A DNA stretch of 64,000 nucleotides, from positions 1 through 64,000 of the forward strand of contig NZ_CP069513.1 of NCBI RefSeq assembly GCF_016889425.1, read 5' to 3'. The notes under the pieces are model-generated. The model was not told the DNA's origin. It saw only the letters and a program-made list of their open reading frames with translations, and searched no databases. Below are positions 1 to 8,843 of this stretch, piece by piece. Each line of letters opens with the position of its first letter. The stretch's first letter is position 1. Origin of the DNA: Corynebacterium amycolatum. GTDB taxonomy: Bacteria; Actinomycetota; Actinomycetes; Mycobacteriales; Mycobacteriaceae. A program made the position numbers and the translations under genes.

Positions 1-770
1 TGGAATGCGCCGCTAACTGGCAAAACTGTACATTCGACAGCCCGCCCCTTCTGCTGCTGCGCTGTGAGCTGCTCTGCCAGCTGTTCTAGTTCATCTTGCT
101 TGCCGATAACTACGCTGGTGGTCTGCGTATTCTTCAGACCGATGACACAGTCCTGGGAGAGGAAAGGTTCCAACTCCTCGACCGTTAGGCCAGAGATACT
201 CATCATCGGCGCGCGCCCAAATCCGGCTACTCGGCTTCCGCGCGCACACGCCACACCGATGAGGCGAGCTAGTGCAAGCAGTTCTGCTGCCTTCTCTGGA
301 TGAGCGACAATCTCAGCGGTAAGAACACCTTGCGAATGACCGGTTACCGCTATCGCGTCATCGATATTAATTCCCTGCTTTGCCAGCAACTCAACAATGC
401 CCAACTGTGCTAATACGATGCCCGGCACGCTGACTGCAGGGTTGGTTGTATCTCCGGTAAATGGGTCGTCTGTCACGAGTGAGATTGCCCAACCAAAGGG
501 GTCGAAACCTGCGGGAAGCTGGCCGATGAGATCGTCGTCAAGCGGTGCGAGCAGTTCCTCAGCGCGAGTGAAAACTTCCCGTAGTTTCTTTGAGTTGCCA
601 CTGGCCATGACGCTGGAGAGAGTGTCCAGCCATGGTTGCGATTGACCGGCGAAAGTGACTGCAAAAGTACCCAGATCTGGAGCATTTACGACATTGGTCT
701 GCAAAGTGGCGAGTTTTTCGTATTTCACGTGGCTGAGGTCCTTGTCTTGTGGGGTACGAAATGAAAACAT
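1..770 (-). CDS. fas: Type I fatty acid synthase, N-terminal part (cut by window edge)
   Basis: This is the first 256 codons of a very large multidomain fatty acid synthase that builds acyl chains from acetyl- and malonyl-CoA in the cytoplasm. The visible part is the N-terminal acyltransferase region. It carries the nucleophile elbow GHSQG at residues 144-148 (Ser146 expected catalytic) and a VTFAGQSQPW stretch near residues 38-47, as in actinobacterial FAS-I. The ATG at 770 begins MFSFRTPQDK. The reading frame stays open to base 1, so the rest lies outside the window. Family members run to about 3000 residues. Family assignment is firm. Whether this is the fasA-like or fasB-like copy cannot be told. 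Confidence 0.9.
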   Translation of the reverse strand, partial: MFSFRTPQDKDLSHVKYEKLATLQTNVVNAPDLGTFAVTFAGQSQPWLDTLSSVMASGNSKKLREVFTRAEELLAPLDDDLIGQLPAGFDPFGWAISLVTDDPFTGDTTNPAVSVPGIVLAQLGIVELLAKQGINIDDAIAVTGHSQGVLTAEIVAHPEKAAELLALARLIGVACARGSRVAGFGRAPMMSISGLTVEELEPFLSQDCVIGLKNTQTTSVVIGKQDELEQLAEQLTAQQQKGRAVECTVLPVSGAF

Positions 771-1121
771 CTTTTGTTTCCAAATCCTTGCCAGGACACT
801 ATGCCATAAATCATGAGGAATCCATCATGTTTTTCTGATGCGGTTCTGTGGTCATGTCAGAGGGAAAATAGTTTGGCCCCCTAAAGTAGGGAGTCCGGAA
901 TAGCAACGAGGTCAACGGGTCCAGCACCCCAAAAGCAAAAGAATTCCGCAGGTAGGAAACAGTGTTTCCCCGCTGGGAAACTACTTGCGCTTCATCCCCG
1001 CGGCAGCATCGGCTACGGAAAATGAAGCCACGATGACTGCGTCGATTTACACCTAATCGGTGATGAACATCACACTCAGAATGAGCGTCAATGTGCGACT
1101 AGAACGCTCAGTTTTCGCCAA
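771..1121. other. Intergenic region upstream of fas
   Basis: No gene is seen in these 351 bases. They hold two short inverted repeats: a perfect 7-bp stem with tetraloop CGCT at 964-981 (GTTTCCC/GGGAAAC), without a following T-run, and a 14-bp palindrome at 1060-1073 (GTGATG-AA-CATCAC). Either could be an operator or an RNA hairpin. The fas promoter must lie here, but no clear -10 box was identified. Confidence 0.5.
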
Positions 1122-1319
1122 TTAATCGCCTAGCGCATCCAAGATTGCGGACTCCGCTTCTTCTAAGCGCCGCTCTGACTCTTCAAGGTCCTGCTGCGAC
1201 CTACCGTCGCGCTCGACTTTGCCGTCGAAGATTGCGCAGGGATCATCGTTGACCACAGTGTCGTCGGGAACTATGCCACGACGCGCCATGTACTCATCCA
1301 GATGCATCGAGATGCTCAA
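1122..1319 (-). CDS. Small acidic hypothetical protein, 65 aa
   Basis: I do not recognise this protein. It is acidic, and its C-terminal half (residues about 38-60) is rich in Glu, Arg and Leu, so it may be helical or a short coiled coil. The start is a TTG at 1319 preceded by AGGGAGG with only four bases between, a strong but close Shine-Dalgarno sequence. An internal ATG four codons later is too far from it. It lies alone between fas and the duplicated genes, on the same strand. The good ribosome binding site favours a real gene, but with only 65 codons this remains uncertain. Confidence 0.45.
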   Translation of the reverse strand: MSISMHLDEYMARRGIVPDDTVVNDDPCAIFDGKVERDGRSQQDLEESERRLEEAESAILDALGD

Positions 1320-1501
1320 GTTGCCTCCCTGCTTCCACCTTACGATTCAAGTTACGATTCGAGCAGCGTCATTGTATCGACAGGTTCGATCGCCCTACGC
1401 AGTGGAATGAGCGAACAGAGGTTTCCCAGAATGGTACTCACACGCGCTGTGCGGCTGCCCCGTTTTGTGTTCCCGCCAAAAGAGGCGGGACTGTCGCAGG
1501 C

Positions 1502-1915
1502 CTACAACTGGTCTGGCGGCCAGGGCTTTCCATCGGGGAAATACCGGTCATATTTCCAGCCCAGGCGAAAGGGGAGGACGTATTTCTGGGGACTGTTGTT
1601 CGCTTCCCACATTGATTTTGGCTTAGTCGCTTTCTCGGCTTCTTCCCGGTCGGTGTACACCCCGTAACAGATGGGGTCCCAGAAGTTGCTATCGGTGATT
1701 TCAAGAGTGGGGGTGCCGGTGAACACTCCGTAAAGGAGTTGGTCGCGGCTTTCGACCTCGACTTCGAAATCTTCCCAGGTGCCCATCATTCCGCCGGGTT
1801 GCGCGCGCCACCAGTTGTCAATCGCGAGGGCAGTTTCTTCGGATTCGACAAAGCCGCCGAGAGGTTCAGTGTTATCCGGGTAGCGGGGATAAACGACGCA
1901 GACAACAATTTTCAT
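1502..1915 (-). CDS. Hypothetical protein, tandem paralogue B (137 aa)
   Basis: This is the last gene of a three-gene minus-strand operon. It is a soluble, acidic protein without signal peptide or membrane segment. Its N-terminus (KIVVCVVYPRYPDNTEPLGG) and C-terminus (FRLGW then DRYFPDGKPWPPDQL) are almost identical to the protein encoded at 1945-2364. Divergence is concentrated at about residues 66-80. Aromatic residues are frequent (many Trp and Tyr). The start is taken as the ATG at 1915, matching the paralogue; a TTG lies two codons upstream. No known family is recognised. The pattern of conserved ends and a variable middle suggests a duplicated binding protein that is diverging. Confidence 0.7.
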   Translation of the reverse strand: MKIVVCVVYPRYPDNTEPLGGFVESEETALAIDNWWRAQPGGMMGTWEDFEVEVESRDQLLYGVFTGTPTLEITDSNFWDPICYGVYTDREEAEKATKPKSMWEANNSPQKYVLPFRLGWKYDRYFPDGKPWPPDQL

Positions 1916-1944
1916 AGGCAATATTCTTGCGTTCTGCGGGAGGC

Positions 1945-2364
1945 CTACAGCTGGTCTGGTGGCCAGGGCTTTCCATCGGGGAAATACCGGTCAAACTTCC
2001 AGCCCAGGCGGAACGGAAGCACAAACTTCGGAGGGCAGTTGTTGGCCGCCCACATCGTCTTAGGTTTTGCCTCGCGCTCAGCTACCTTACGGTCTGTGTA
2101 CACCCCGTGACAGATGGGGTCGTAATAGTCTGGCTCGTCAATTTTGTGGGCGGGCGTACCACTAAATACCCCGTAGAGAATCTGGTCGCGGCTATTGACC
2201 TCGACCTCGAAATCTTCCCAGGTGCCAATCATGTCGCCAGGTTGCGCGCGCCACCAGTCGTCTATCTTGCGGGCGGTCTCCTCGGACTCGACGAACCCGC
2301 CGAGAGGTTCCGTGTTATCCGGATAGCGGGGATAAACGACGCAGACAACAACTTTCATAGTCAT
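1945..2364 (-). CDS. Hypothetical protein, tandem paralogue A (139 aa)
   Basis: This is the middle gene of the operon. Its ATG at 2364 lies four bases after the stop of the secreted-protein gene, and its stop lies 29 bases before paralogue B. About three quarters of residues match paralogue B over the full length. The start MTMK is chosen because GCAGGGTG lies seven bases upstream; longer in-frame extensions would run into the upstream gene. Conserved features include VVCVVYPRYPDN, GTWEDFEVEV and GKPWPPDQL. It has no signal peptide, so it should be cytoplasmic. The function is unknown. Confidence 0.75.
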   Translation of the reverse strand: MTMKVVVCVVYPRYPDNTEPLGGFVESEETARKIDDWWRAQPGDMIGTWEDFEVEVNSRDQILYGVFSGTPAHKIDEPDYYDPICHGVYTDRKVAEREAKPKTMWAANNCPPKFVLPFRLGWKFDRYFPDGKPWPPDQL

Positions 2365-2368
2365 GGTT

Positions 2369-2893
2369 CTACACCCTGCATGGGAGATTGGCGACCTCGG
2401 AGTAGCTTCGGGCGTAGTAGGTCTTCCCCCGATAGACGATAGTTCCCAACGTGACACCGATGAAGCGGGTATCTACTTTCCCGTTACATGTAAATGCAAT
2501 GTTGTTCTGGTCTAGACGATTCGTGTTGTAGGCAGAATCGCGCACCCCGCTTAGGGCAAGCCTCCACGCGGTGTAGTATTTGTACCTCAAGTCGGAGCTG
2601 TGTTTGATACTCGTGACTGGGACGCTGCACTTTGTGTGTGGCTTGAAGCCAATGGTTCCCCAGTTACCTGACTTCCGTAGGTGGATGTAGTCCAGCCATA
2701 GGGTGCAGGGGCCATATTCCTTGACAGCCCGAACGGCGGTGGTGCCCTCGTCAAGTGGGGTATCAGATAGGACATAGGGAATCGCGATAGACCCAAGACT
2801 CTCGTCCACTTGGGCCTGGGCGGGCGCTGCTGTTCCTAGGCTGGCGACGCTGATTGCCACCGCTGTGAGTAGGGATATTGTGCGTGTGCGCAT
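2369..2893 (-). CDS. Secreted hypothetical protein, 174 aa
   Basis: This is the first gene of the operon with paralogues A and B. The N-terminus is a classical Sec signal peptide: MRTRT, a hydrophobic core about residues 6-22, and an Ala-rich cleavage region ending APAQAQ, with cleavage likely after residue 27 or 28. There is no lipobox. The mature domain of about 146 residues contains three Cys (in GPCTLW, TKCSV and FTCNG) and a fourth near the C-terminus (NLPCRV), enough for two disulfides. No known family is recognised. Together with two cytoplasmic paralogues it could be an exported effector with partner proteins, but that is inference only. Confidence 0.7.
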   Translation of the reverse strand: MRTRTISLLTAVAISVASLGTAAPAQAQVDESLGSIAIPYVLSDTPLDEGTTAVRAVKEYGPCTLWLDYIHLRKSGNWGTIGFKPHTKCSVPVTSIKHSSDLRYKYYTAWRLALSGVRDSAYNTNRLDQNNIAFTCNGKVDTRFIGVTLGTIVYRGKTYYARSYSEVANLPCRV

Positions 2894-3095
2894 GGTTGGA
2901 GCCTTCCGTGAGTACGCTTACCAAACCGTTGGCGACAAGCTGCCCCGCGGTATTTTATTAGCTGGGCGACTGTCACTTATAGAATGGTTCACTTCCTGCC
3001 TCAATGAAAGACCTGTACCTTTCGGCTACCCCAAGCCGAGCTAGCCCGTGTCTACTCCTCTAGACACGAGCAGCTTGCCCCACGAAACTTGGCAC

Positions 3096-3469
3096 ATGCC
3101 TACATACACAGCAAAGGTGGAACGCTCCGGAGACCGGTGGGCTGTTGCAGTGCCCCAGGTTTCAGGACTATTCACCCAGGGTCGCAACCTTGTCGAGGAA
3201 AAAGACAGTTGCGCCGGGCGTTAGAGCTGTACCCGGAGATAGAGACAGACCCGGACACCGCCGAGATAGTCATTCAGATGGACACTCCCCGCGGGGAGGA
3301 GGCCGCCACAGCTATTGCCCGTAACCGTACCCTCCTCGTGGAAAAGGCGGCAGCCGCAGCCGCAACTGCTCGCGCCTCCCGCCACCTCGTAGACCGGGGA
3401 TTGGCCTACCGCGATACAGCCACGCTGCTCGATATTTCATATCAACGGGTTGGGCAGCTCGTCACATAA
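3096..3469 (+). pseudogene. HicB-like antitoxin, frameshifted
   Basis: The first frame begins at ATG 3096 and reads MPTYTAKVERSGDRWAVAVP, the typical partial RNase-H-fold start of actinobacterial HicB-family antitoxins. It runs to a TAG soon after. The homologous continuation (LRRALELYPEIETDPDTAE, then an Arg/Ala-rich helix and a C-terminal DNA-binding-like SYQRVGQLV) is in the -1 frame. The break lies at five A residues at 3199-3203. Restoring one A, or a -1 slip there, joins both halves into one protein of about 124 residues. So this is a true frameshift, a sequencing error in a homopolymer, or programmed slippage. No HicA toxin gene is seen beside it. Confidence 0.7.
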
Positions 3470-3599
3470 CCCACCTGCCACCTATCCACACACCCCGCCC
3501 GACGCGACTGTGCACCGCCCCATGCAGCAGTGCCCTCGCGCCGGGCGTTTCCTGTACGTGACCTAGGAAAAAGGAGACTTTTGATCGCGCCGAAGCGGC

Positions 3600-3834
3600 G
3601 TGCCAGGCGCTGTGACGGAGCGCACTGGTACCTACAACGAGGTGAAAGTCGAGCGTGAGCGGCGCATGACCGCGGTGGAGGGTAAGCAGGCACGTCAGCG
3701 TGCCACCCTTGGCGCAGAGATAGACTCCGACTACGCCGAGACGCTGGCCGAAGCAGACCGCACGGTGAACTCTGCGGTGGAGACAGTCAATGCGGAACTG
3801 GACGCGTGGCGCGAAACTGTCACCGCCGGGGTCT
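3600..3834 (+). pseudogene. Unrecognised ORF fragment, coiled-coil-like
   Basis: An open frame encodes a charged, Glu/Ala/Arg-rich segment (about residues 20-75 from the first ATG-equivalent codon) that looks helical. It runs without a stop into the integrase-derived segment that follows, so it is probably a fragment joined by decay, not an intact gene. An AAAAAGGAG motif lies at about 3569-3577, but the frame it would serve ends quickly. No function can be assigned. Confidence 0.3.
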
Positions 3835-4339
3835 ATTCCAAGACGGTCACGCGCTCGGAGACGGACCGCACGGTCATAGGCGAGACTACTAAGACTGGCG
3901 AGAGCGCACCATCTCTATGCCGCCGCAGGTTGTCGAGCAGCTGCGCCCACGGGTTGCAGGCCGCCACCCTGCCGAGCTGGTGCGGTACACCCTCCACAGC
4001 GACCCGTTTACTGACCCGCTGCTCTACCGACGGGTTCACATTCCTGGTGGACCTCCACCATGAGCACGTGCGCGGATGACGATGACACGTTTCCTAAGAG
4101 ACTAGGCTGTCATGACCTCCTCACACCTCTGCCTCACTGCTCATTGCCTCTAGTGCCAATGTCATGCAGGTGCATAGGCAGCTGGGGCACGCGCGCGCCC
4201 GTCCATCACCCTCGATGCGTGCTCTCATCTGTTCGACACCGGACTGGGTGAAATCGGGCGGGAAATGGGCCAGATTTTGGGCACGCGGCCTAATGAGGGC
4301 GGAAAATCTGACGGGCTGGAGAACGAAGATACCCCGTGA
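3835..4339 (+). pseudogene. Decayed tyrosine integrase, C-terminal catalytic half
   Basis: Fragments in different frames match the catalytic domain of phage and ICE integrases in order: RTVIGETTKTGES (about 3866-3903), then TISMPPQVVEQLRPRV (about 3906-3955), FTDPLLYRR (about 4008-4035), CHDLL at about 4108 (box II His, with the usual Arg lost), HTSASLLIASSANV to LGHARA (4121-4195) and SITLDACSHLF (about 4202-4234). At least three single-base losses separate them. In the last motif the catalytic Tyr is replaced by Cys. The N-terminal half with the box I Arg is missing. The reading ends at TGA 4337-4339, inside the terminator before tRNA-Leu. It must be inactive. Confidence 0.8.
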
Positions 4340-4359
4340 CCTGCATAGTCACGGGGTAT
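4329..4359 (-). terminator. Hairpin downstream of tRNA-Leu
   Basis: A perfect 12-bp stem (ATACCCCGTGAC at 4329-4340 with its complement at 4348-4359) encloses a 7-base loop. It lies just after the 3' end of the tRNA. The T-tract is weak in both directions, so it may also serve the rightward side. Confidence 0.7.
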
Positions 4360-4366
4360 TTATGTG

Positions 4367-4448
<82 letters not shown>

Positions 4449-4671
4449 CCGTCGCGAATCCGTGACAGTTACGTACAGTCCCCGTAAGCATGGACTACTT
4501 ATTAGCCACCTACAGGCACAACGAACTTTCACAGCTCATTTGGACTGTACACACTTTAACGGGTTCGCCGCAGATTTCCTAATGTCCTAGCAGAATTCGT
4601 AATGCCGGATCCCCTGCCTTATCCAGCGAGCGCGCTAGCTTGGCAGGTCACGGACTAGCTATGGTGGTTAT

Positions 4672-5067
4672 GTGTCCACTTCACAGCATTCCAATACCAC
4701 TGACAAGCCAGCGAAGATTCCCACTCGTACCCGCGTGGTGCAACTAATCTTCTTGGCTCTTGCAGTCGGCGCCACTCTTGCACTCGCCTACTGGCAGCTC
4801 AGCAGGTGGAACACAACCAGCTCATTCCAAAACCTGGGCTACGCACTGCAGTGGCCAGCTTTCGGCCTGTTCTTTATTTGGGCCTACCGCAAGTACATGG
4901 AGTACGAACGCGAACGCCTGAGCGGCAATAGCGAGGCCGCATTTGAGGCTAAAGACGATGTCATGACGGAAATTCCAGACGACTTCCTGCCGACCAACCC
5001 AGATGGCTCGCGAAAGGTGCAGCGTGTGGATGAGACACAATCGACGGATTCTGGCACCAACGCCTAG
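4672..5067 (+). CDS. Membrane protein, LprD-like position (131 aa)
   Basis: The protein has a polar N-terminus, a membrane segment at about residues 23-43 and a second at about 55-72 (LGYALQWPAFGLFFIWAYRKY), then an acidic, Ser/Thr-rich tail that should be cytoplasmic. It lies directly before the DUF3817 gene and opposite rdgB, as the Rv1343c-Rv1342c pair does in M. tuberculosis, so it is probably the orthologue of that family. There is no lipobox Cys, so it is not itself a lipoprotein. The start is the GTG at 4672, with TATGGT ending six bases upstream, suggesting a leaderless transcript. Biochemical function is unknown. Confidence 0.75.
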   Translation: MSTSQHSNTTDKPAKIPTRTRVVQLIFLALAVGATLALAYWQLSRWNTTSSFQNLGYALQWPAFGLFFIWAYRKYMEYERERLSGNSEAAFEAKDDVMTEIPDDFLPTNPDGSRKVQRVDETQSTDSGTNA

Positions 5068-5100
5068 GCGATAACTGCTTATTCGAGAAAAGGACTTTTA

Positions 5101-5454
5101 GTGACCAACATCAATCCAGATCGTCAAGAGCGCGTAAGGAAGGCACTGACGTACTTCTCCGTCACCGCCTATTTCACGGGTGTGATGCTGCTCTTGCTGT
5201 GTGCCGAGATGATTTACAAGTACCTCATCCTCGACAACTCCGCCGACGCGCCGCGGTGGTTCTTCTACACCGCCCAGATTCACGGCTTCGGCTACATGGC
5301 ATTCCTCATTGCCACCGTAAACCTGGGTACCAAGGCCCGCTGGGAACCAGCAAAGTGGATTATCACCGCGCTCGGTGGCGTAGTCCCGTTCCTCTCCTTC
5401 TTCGTCGAGAAGAAGCGCCGCGAGGAAGTCGAGACCGCTTTCCAGCTGAAGTAG
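5101..5454 (+). CDS. DUF3817 integral membrane protein (117 aa)
   Basis: This small protein has three predicted membrane segments, about residues 22-43, 58-78 and 84-103, and a basic C-terminus (VEKKRREEVETAF). The pattern and the conserved HGFGYMAF motif near residue 62 match DUF3817. The start is the GTG at 5101 behind AAAGGA. It follows the preceding membrane protein gene by 33 bases and is probably cotranscribed. It converges with rdgB. Its function is not known. Family membership is recognised from sequence pattern and from gene order shared with M. tuberculosis. Confidence 0.85.
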   Translation: MTNINPDRQERVRKALTYFSVTAYFTGVMLLLLCAEMIYKYLILDNSADAPRWFFYTAQIHGFGYMAFLIATVNLGTKARWEPAKWIITALGGVVPFLSFFVEKKRREEVETAFQLK

Positions 5455-5500
5455 CGGGCTCTCGGCAGCCCGAGGGCTCGCCCGTGGGCTCACCCCAGGG

Positions 5501-6202
5501 CTATCCCTCAGACTCTGCCTCAGCCAGGATTTTCAGCGCCGGAGTCAAGGCACGCAGTGCACGCCCCCTGTGACTAAAAGCGTCCTTGTCTTCGGCGCTC
5601 ATTTGTGCCGCAGACAAAGTGGCCTCAGCTTCGTTGCCCTCTCCAACTGCGGGCGCGAACACCGGATCATAGCCGAACCCATTGTCCCCAACAGGCTCGC
5701 GCAGAATGGAGCCAGGCCAGCGGCCCTCTACAACCAGCAGCAGGTTACCGGCTTCATCGAGGACGGCTGGGAAACCGCCGTCGGCTAGCGCGGACGGCAC
5801 CTCCTTGACACCGGGGACGACCAACGCGCAAGCGGTACGGAAGGACGCCGTACGACGCTCATCTGGGCAGTCCCCCATCTGAGCGAGCAGCAGCTCGTAG
5901 TTAGCGACATCGTCTCCGTGGGTGCCGGACCAGCGCGCCGAGAGCACACCCGGCATACCGTTTAGCTCATCTACGCTGAGCCCCGAATCGTCAGCCAAGC
6001 ACGCGTAGCCGGTGTGTGTCGCACCATCGAAAGCCTTGATGTAGGCGTTGTCCGCAAAAGTGCGACCGGTTTCAGGGCGCTCTGGGTACTCCGGGACGTC
6101 GCTAAGCGAAAGAAGCTCCACCGAATCAATACCCGCCGCACGCAGGATGCGGTCGAGCTCGACTAGTTTTTTAGAATTTCGGGTAGCGACAAGGAGCTTC
6201 AC
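5501..6202 (-). CDS. rdgB: RdgB/HAM1 non-canonical purine NTP pyrophosphatase
   Basis: The enzyme hydrolyses dITP, ITP and XTP to the monophosphates and pyrophosphate, keeping deaminated purines out of DNA and RNA. Family motifs are present: the N-terminal [14 protein letters not shown] (substrate-binding S/T-x-N-x-x-K), [21 protein letters not shown] near residues 67-87, and GFGYDPVF near 175. The start is the GTG at 6202, which overlaps the rph stop in a GTGA junction, so the two genes are translationally coupled. At 233 residues it is about 30 longer than the E. coli enzyme, with an acidic C-terminal tail. Confidence 0.95.
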   Translation of the reverse strand: MKLLVATRNSKKLVELDRILRAAGIDSVELLSLSDVPEYPERPETGRTFADNAYIKAFDGATHTGYACLADDSGLSVDELNGMPGVLSARWSGTHGDDVANYELLLAQMGDCPDERRTASFRTACALVVPGVKEVPSALADGGFPAVLDEAGNLLLVVEGRWPGSILREPVGDNGFGYDPVFAPAVGEGNEAEATLSAAQMSAEDKDAFSHRGRALRALTPALKILAEAESEG

Positions 6203-6960
6203 GGCAGCTCACCCGGGTACGGCGCACGCAGAACTTCCTGCTGCAGGGCGATGAGCTCACGAAGACCCTTTTCCGCAGAGTCGAGCATGTCATTCAGCTG
6301 ACCTCGGTCGAAGGTGCCTTCCTCGCCAGTGCCCTGGATTTCGACGAACTTGCCCTCTGCGGTCATCACCACGTTGAGGTCGACCTCAGCGCGAGAGTCC
6401 TCCTCGTAAGGCAGGTCCAGGCAGACGCGGCCGTCAATAATGCCGACCGAAACAGCTGCGACTGGTGCCTTCAGCGGGGTGCCCGGCACTGCGCCCGCTG
6501 CATGCAGGTAGGTCAGGGCATCAGCCAGCGCAACGTACGCACCGGTAATGGAGGCGGTACGAGTACCACCATCCGCCTGCAGAACATCACAGTCGATGTT
6601 GATGGTGTTCTCACCGAGTTCCTTCAAGTCGATAGCTGCGCGAAGCGAGCGACCGATTAGACGGGAAATCTCGTGGGTACGACCCTTGACCTTGCCGCGC
6701 ATCGACTCGCGGGGCATGCGCTCGTGGGTAGAGGCCGGCAGCATGGAGTACTCAGCAGTCAGCCAGCCCTCGCCGGAGTCACGCTTGAATCGCGGCACCG
6801 ACTGCTCAACGGAAGCGGTGCACATCACACGCGTATTGCCGAAAGTAACCAGCACAGAACCTGCCGGATTGTCGGTGAAGCCACGAGTGATGGTCACCTT
6901 GCGCATTTCATCAACCGCGCGTCCATCGGCACGGCGAAAATCGGAATTAGCTGTAGTCAT
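6199..6960 (-). CDS. rph: Ribonuclease PH
   Basis: RNase PH is a phosphorolytic 3'-5' exoribonuclease that trims the 3' ends of tRNA precursors; it assembles as a hexameric ring. The 253-residue protein shows the whole family pattern: R-P-like N-terminal region, [58 protein letters not shown] (about residues 123-143), and the [19 protein letters not shown] metal and phosphate region. The ATG at 6960 is preceded by TAGGGT (6968-6973, minus strand) with seven bases between, a leaderless arrangement. rdgB follows with a four-base overlap, an operon pairing common in actinobacteria. Confidence 0.96.
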   Translation of the reverse strand: MTTANSDFRRADGRAVDEMRKVTITRGFTDNPAGSVLVTFGNTRVMCTASVEQSVPRFKRDSGEGWLTAEYSMLPASTHERMPRESMRGKVKGRTHEISRLIGRSLRAAIDLKELGENTINIDCDVLQADGGTRTASITGAYVALADALTYLHAAGAVPGTPLKAPVAAVSVGIIDGRVCLDLPYEEDSRAEVDLNVVMTAEGKFVEIQGTGEEGTFDRGQLNDMLDSAEKGLRELIALQQEVLRAPYPGELP

Positions 6961-6967
6961 GCCAACT

Positions 6968-6973
6968 ACCCTA
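6968..6973 (-). promoter_or_regulatory. -10 box of leaderless rph promoter
   Basis: TAGGGT on the minus strand ends seven bases before the rph ATG at 6960. This spacing puts the transcript start at or next to the start codon. Inferred from spacing only. Confidence 0.55.
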
Positions 6974-7028
6974 CCGCCCGGCGCGAAAGCGGTGCGACAG
7001 CTGTACGGAAACCCGATAATCGATGAGA

Positions 7029-7811
7029 CTAGCCGCCTAGCTCCATGCCCAGGTAGGCCAATTCAACGTCACCGGTAAAGGTACTCTTCGCAGCACCCAG
7101 TGCTTCCTCACCGTCGGCGTATGGCGGAATGTGAGTCAGCACCAGCTTCTTGACCCCCGCCAGCGTCGCTGCCTTTCCGGCCTCATAGCCCGTCAGGTGC
7201 ATGTCCGGCGGTGTGCCCTCTTCGTTACTGCACCATGTGGCTTCACAGATGAAGATATCCGCATTCCGCGCCAGCTCCACCAGTTCATCGGTCCACGCAG
7301 TATCTCCGGTGTATGCAATGGTCAGACCATCTGCTTCAATGCGGTATCCAACAGCTGGCACCGGGTGGACCATGTTATACGGCGTGACGACGGCGCCTCC
7401 GTCCGCTTCGCCCCCACCGACTAACAGTGGTTCACCGGGGCTACTCACAACCTGGTCAAAAGTGTCTTCCAGGTTGGCATCTTCTTCACTTCCCAGTGCT
7501 TTGCACATGGTGCCTATCCGGTCGTGAATGTCTCCGGGGCCAACCAGGAGATTCCGGGAACTCGCCGGGGCTGTCGGGTGGAAGCGACGCCAGACGAGCA
7601 GCCCTGGAATGTCTGCAGTGTGGTCTGGGTGCACATGAGTTAGTAACAAATCACAAGCTGCAGGATCAGAGATCTTCTGCAATTCGGCGAGGACACCGGG
7701 ACCCAAATCAATGACAAAGGTTCGACCGTTATCCAGCTCAATGAGGTAGCCAGATGCTGGCGCCGATGGGCCACCCATGCTGCCTGTACATCCCAGAACC
7801 TTCAATCGCAT
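7029..7811 (-). CDS. MBL-fold hydrolase, Rv1339-like cyclic nucleotide phosphodiesterase
   Basis: This 260-residue metallo-beta-lactamase-fold protein carries the metal motif HVHPDH at residues 59-64, a further metal Asp in [10 protein letters not shown] (about 169-178), and a C-terminal His in LTHIPPY (about 226). Its closest recognisable relative by position and sequence is M. tuberculosis Rv1339, described as a cAMP phosphodiesterase, which lies between murI and rph in the same way. RNase Z-like and phosphodiesterase members share this fold, so the substrate is inferred. The start ATG at 7811 gives the family N-terminus [15 protein letters not shown]. Confidence 0.85.
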   Translation of the reverse strand: MRLKVLGCTGSMGGPSAPASGYLIELDNGRTFVIDLGPGVLAELQKISDPAACDLLLTHVHPDHTADIPGLLVWRRFHPTAPASSRNLLVGPGDIHDRIGTMCKALGSEEDANLEDTFDQVVSSPGEPLLVGGGEADGGAVVTPYNMVHPVPAVGYRIEADGLTIAYTGDTAWTDELVELARNADIFICEATWCSNEEGTPPDMHLTGYEAGKAATLAGVKKLVLTHIPPYADGEEALGAAKSTFTGDVELAYLGMELGG

Positions 7812-7884
7812 ACTTCAAGCTTGCCATGTAATTGATCAAAACCGAGCAAAAAACCAATGGAGTGTCTGGATTTAATAAGAAAGG

Positions 7885-8751
7885 TCACATTTGGGAATGC
7901 ATAGTGACCTGGCTAATACCGGGCCCGAGGAAGCGCTTTGCCAGTGATGCAAAAACTTGCGGATCTCCAGTGGATTCAAATGTGCGCACAGGGGTCGGAT
8001 TACTCTCCGGGTCAGCGAGCATGTCGGTCTTTGTGAGGATGCGCAGAACGTCCTTCGACGTCTCCTCCGCCGAGGACACTAGGGCGACGTCCTCCCCCAT
8101 GGCCAGCTGAATCACACCAGACAGCAGCGGATAGTGGGTGCAGCCCAGCACGAGCGTATCTACACCATCGGCCTGCAATGGCGCGAGGTAGCCCTCTGCA
8201 AGTCCCAGAATCTGGCGACCAGAGGTAATTCCTCGCTCGACAAAGTCCACGAATCGCGGGCAGTCGACCGCGGAGACATCCACGCCGGGCACTGCATCAA
8301 AGAGATCTTGGTAGGCACGGGAGCGAATCGTGGCGGCGGTACCGATTACGCCGACTTTTCCGTTCCTGGTGGTCGAGACCGCACGGCGCACGGCGGGCAG
8401 AATGACCTCGACTACTGGGACTGGGTAGCGCTCGCGGGCATCACGCAAAAATGCGGCCGAAGCAGTGTTGCAGGCAATGACTATCATCTTGCAGCCGCGT
8501 GCAACCAGTTCATCGGCAATCGCTTCAGCGTGCTGACGAACCTCGGCGATGCGCAGCGGGCCGTAAGGGCCGTTGGCAGTATCGCCGATGTACATAATCG
8601 ACTCGTGCGGCAGCTGATCCATGATGGCACGCGCCACTGTCAGCCCACCGACACCGGAGTCGAAGATGCCAATCGGCGCTGTTCGGTCGGGGAAGCCGCT
8701 ATCCTGCGCCGTCAGCTGATTGACTGCCTGAGTTCCTGCTTCTGCTCCCAC
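7885..8751 (-). CDS. murI: Glutamate racemase
   Basis: MurI interconverts L- and D-glutamate to supply D-Glu for peptidoglycan. The 288-residue protein has the expected motifs: [13 protein letters not shown] (Asp31 and Ser32 start), the first catalytic Cys94 in IACNTASA, the second catalytic Cys in [10 protein letters not shown] (about residue 207), and the phosphate-binding region [11 protein letters not shown]. The GTG at 8751 has AGGAG eleven bases upstream. It adds a polar N-terminal extension of about 25 residues before the fold, so a slightly later start is possible. It lies between the rhomboid and the MBL genes on the same strand. Confidence 0.95.
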   Translation of the reverse strand: MGAEAGTQAVNQLTAQDSGFPDRTAPIGIFDSGVGGLTVARAIMDQLPHESIMYIGDTANGPYGPLRIAEVRQHAEAIADELVARGCKMIVIACNTASAAFLRDARERYPVPVVEVILPAVRRAVSTTRNGKVGVIGTAATIRSRAYQDLFDAVPGVDVSAVDCPRFVDFVERGITSGRQILGLAEGYLAPLQADGVDTLVLGCTHYPLLSGVIQLAMGEDVALVSSAEETSKDVLRILTKTDMLADPESNPTPVRTFESTGDPQVFASLAKRFLGPGISQVTMHSQM

Positions 8752-8843
8752 CGCTATCTGGACTCCTCATATCGTTGGTCAAACACCGAAGCTCCTATTC
8801 TAGGCCGTTTCCGCCAGGAGCTGATGCCGCTTACCTCGGGCTC

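Noticed and set aside
3096..3600. HicA toxin partner for the HicB-like gene
   Set aside because: No small basic HicA-like reading frame with the catalytic His context was found on either side.
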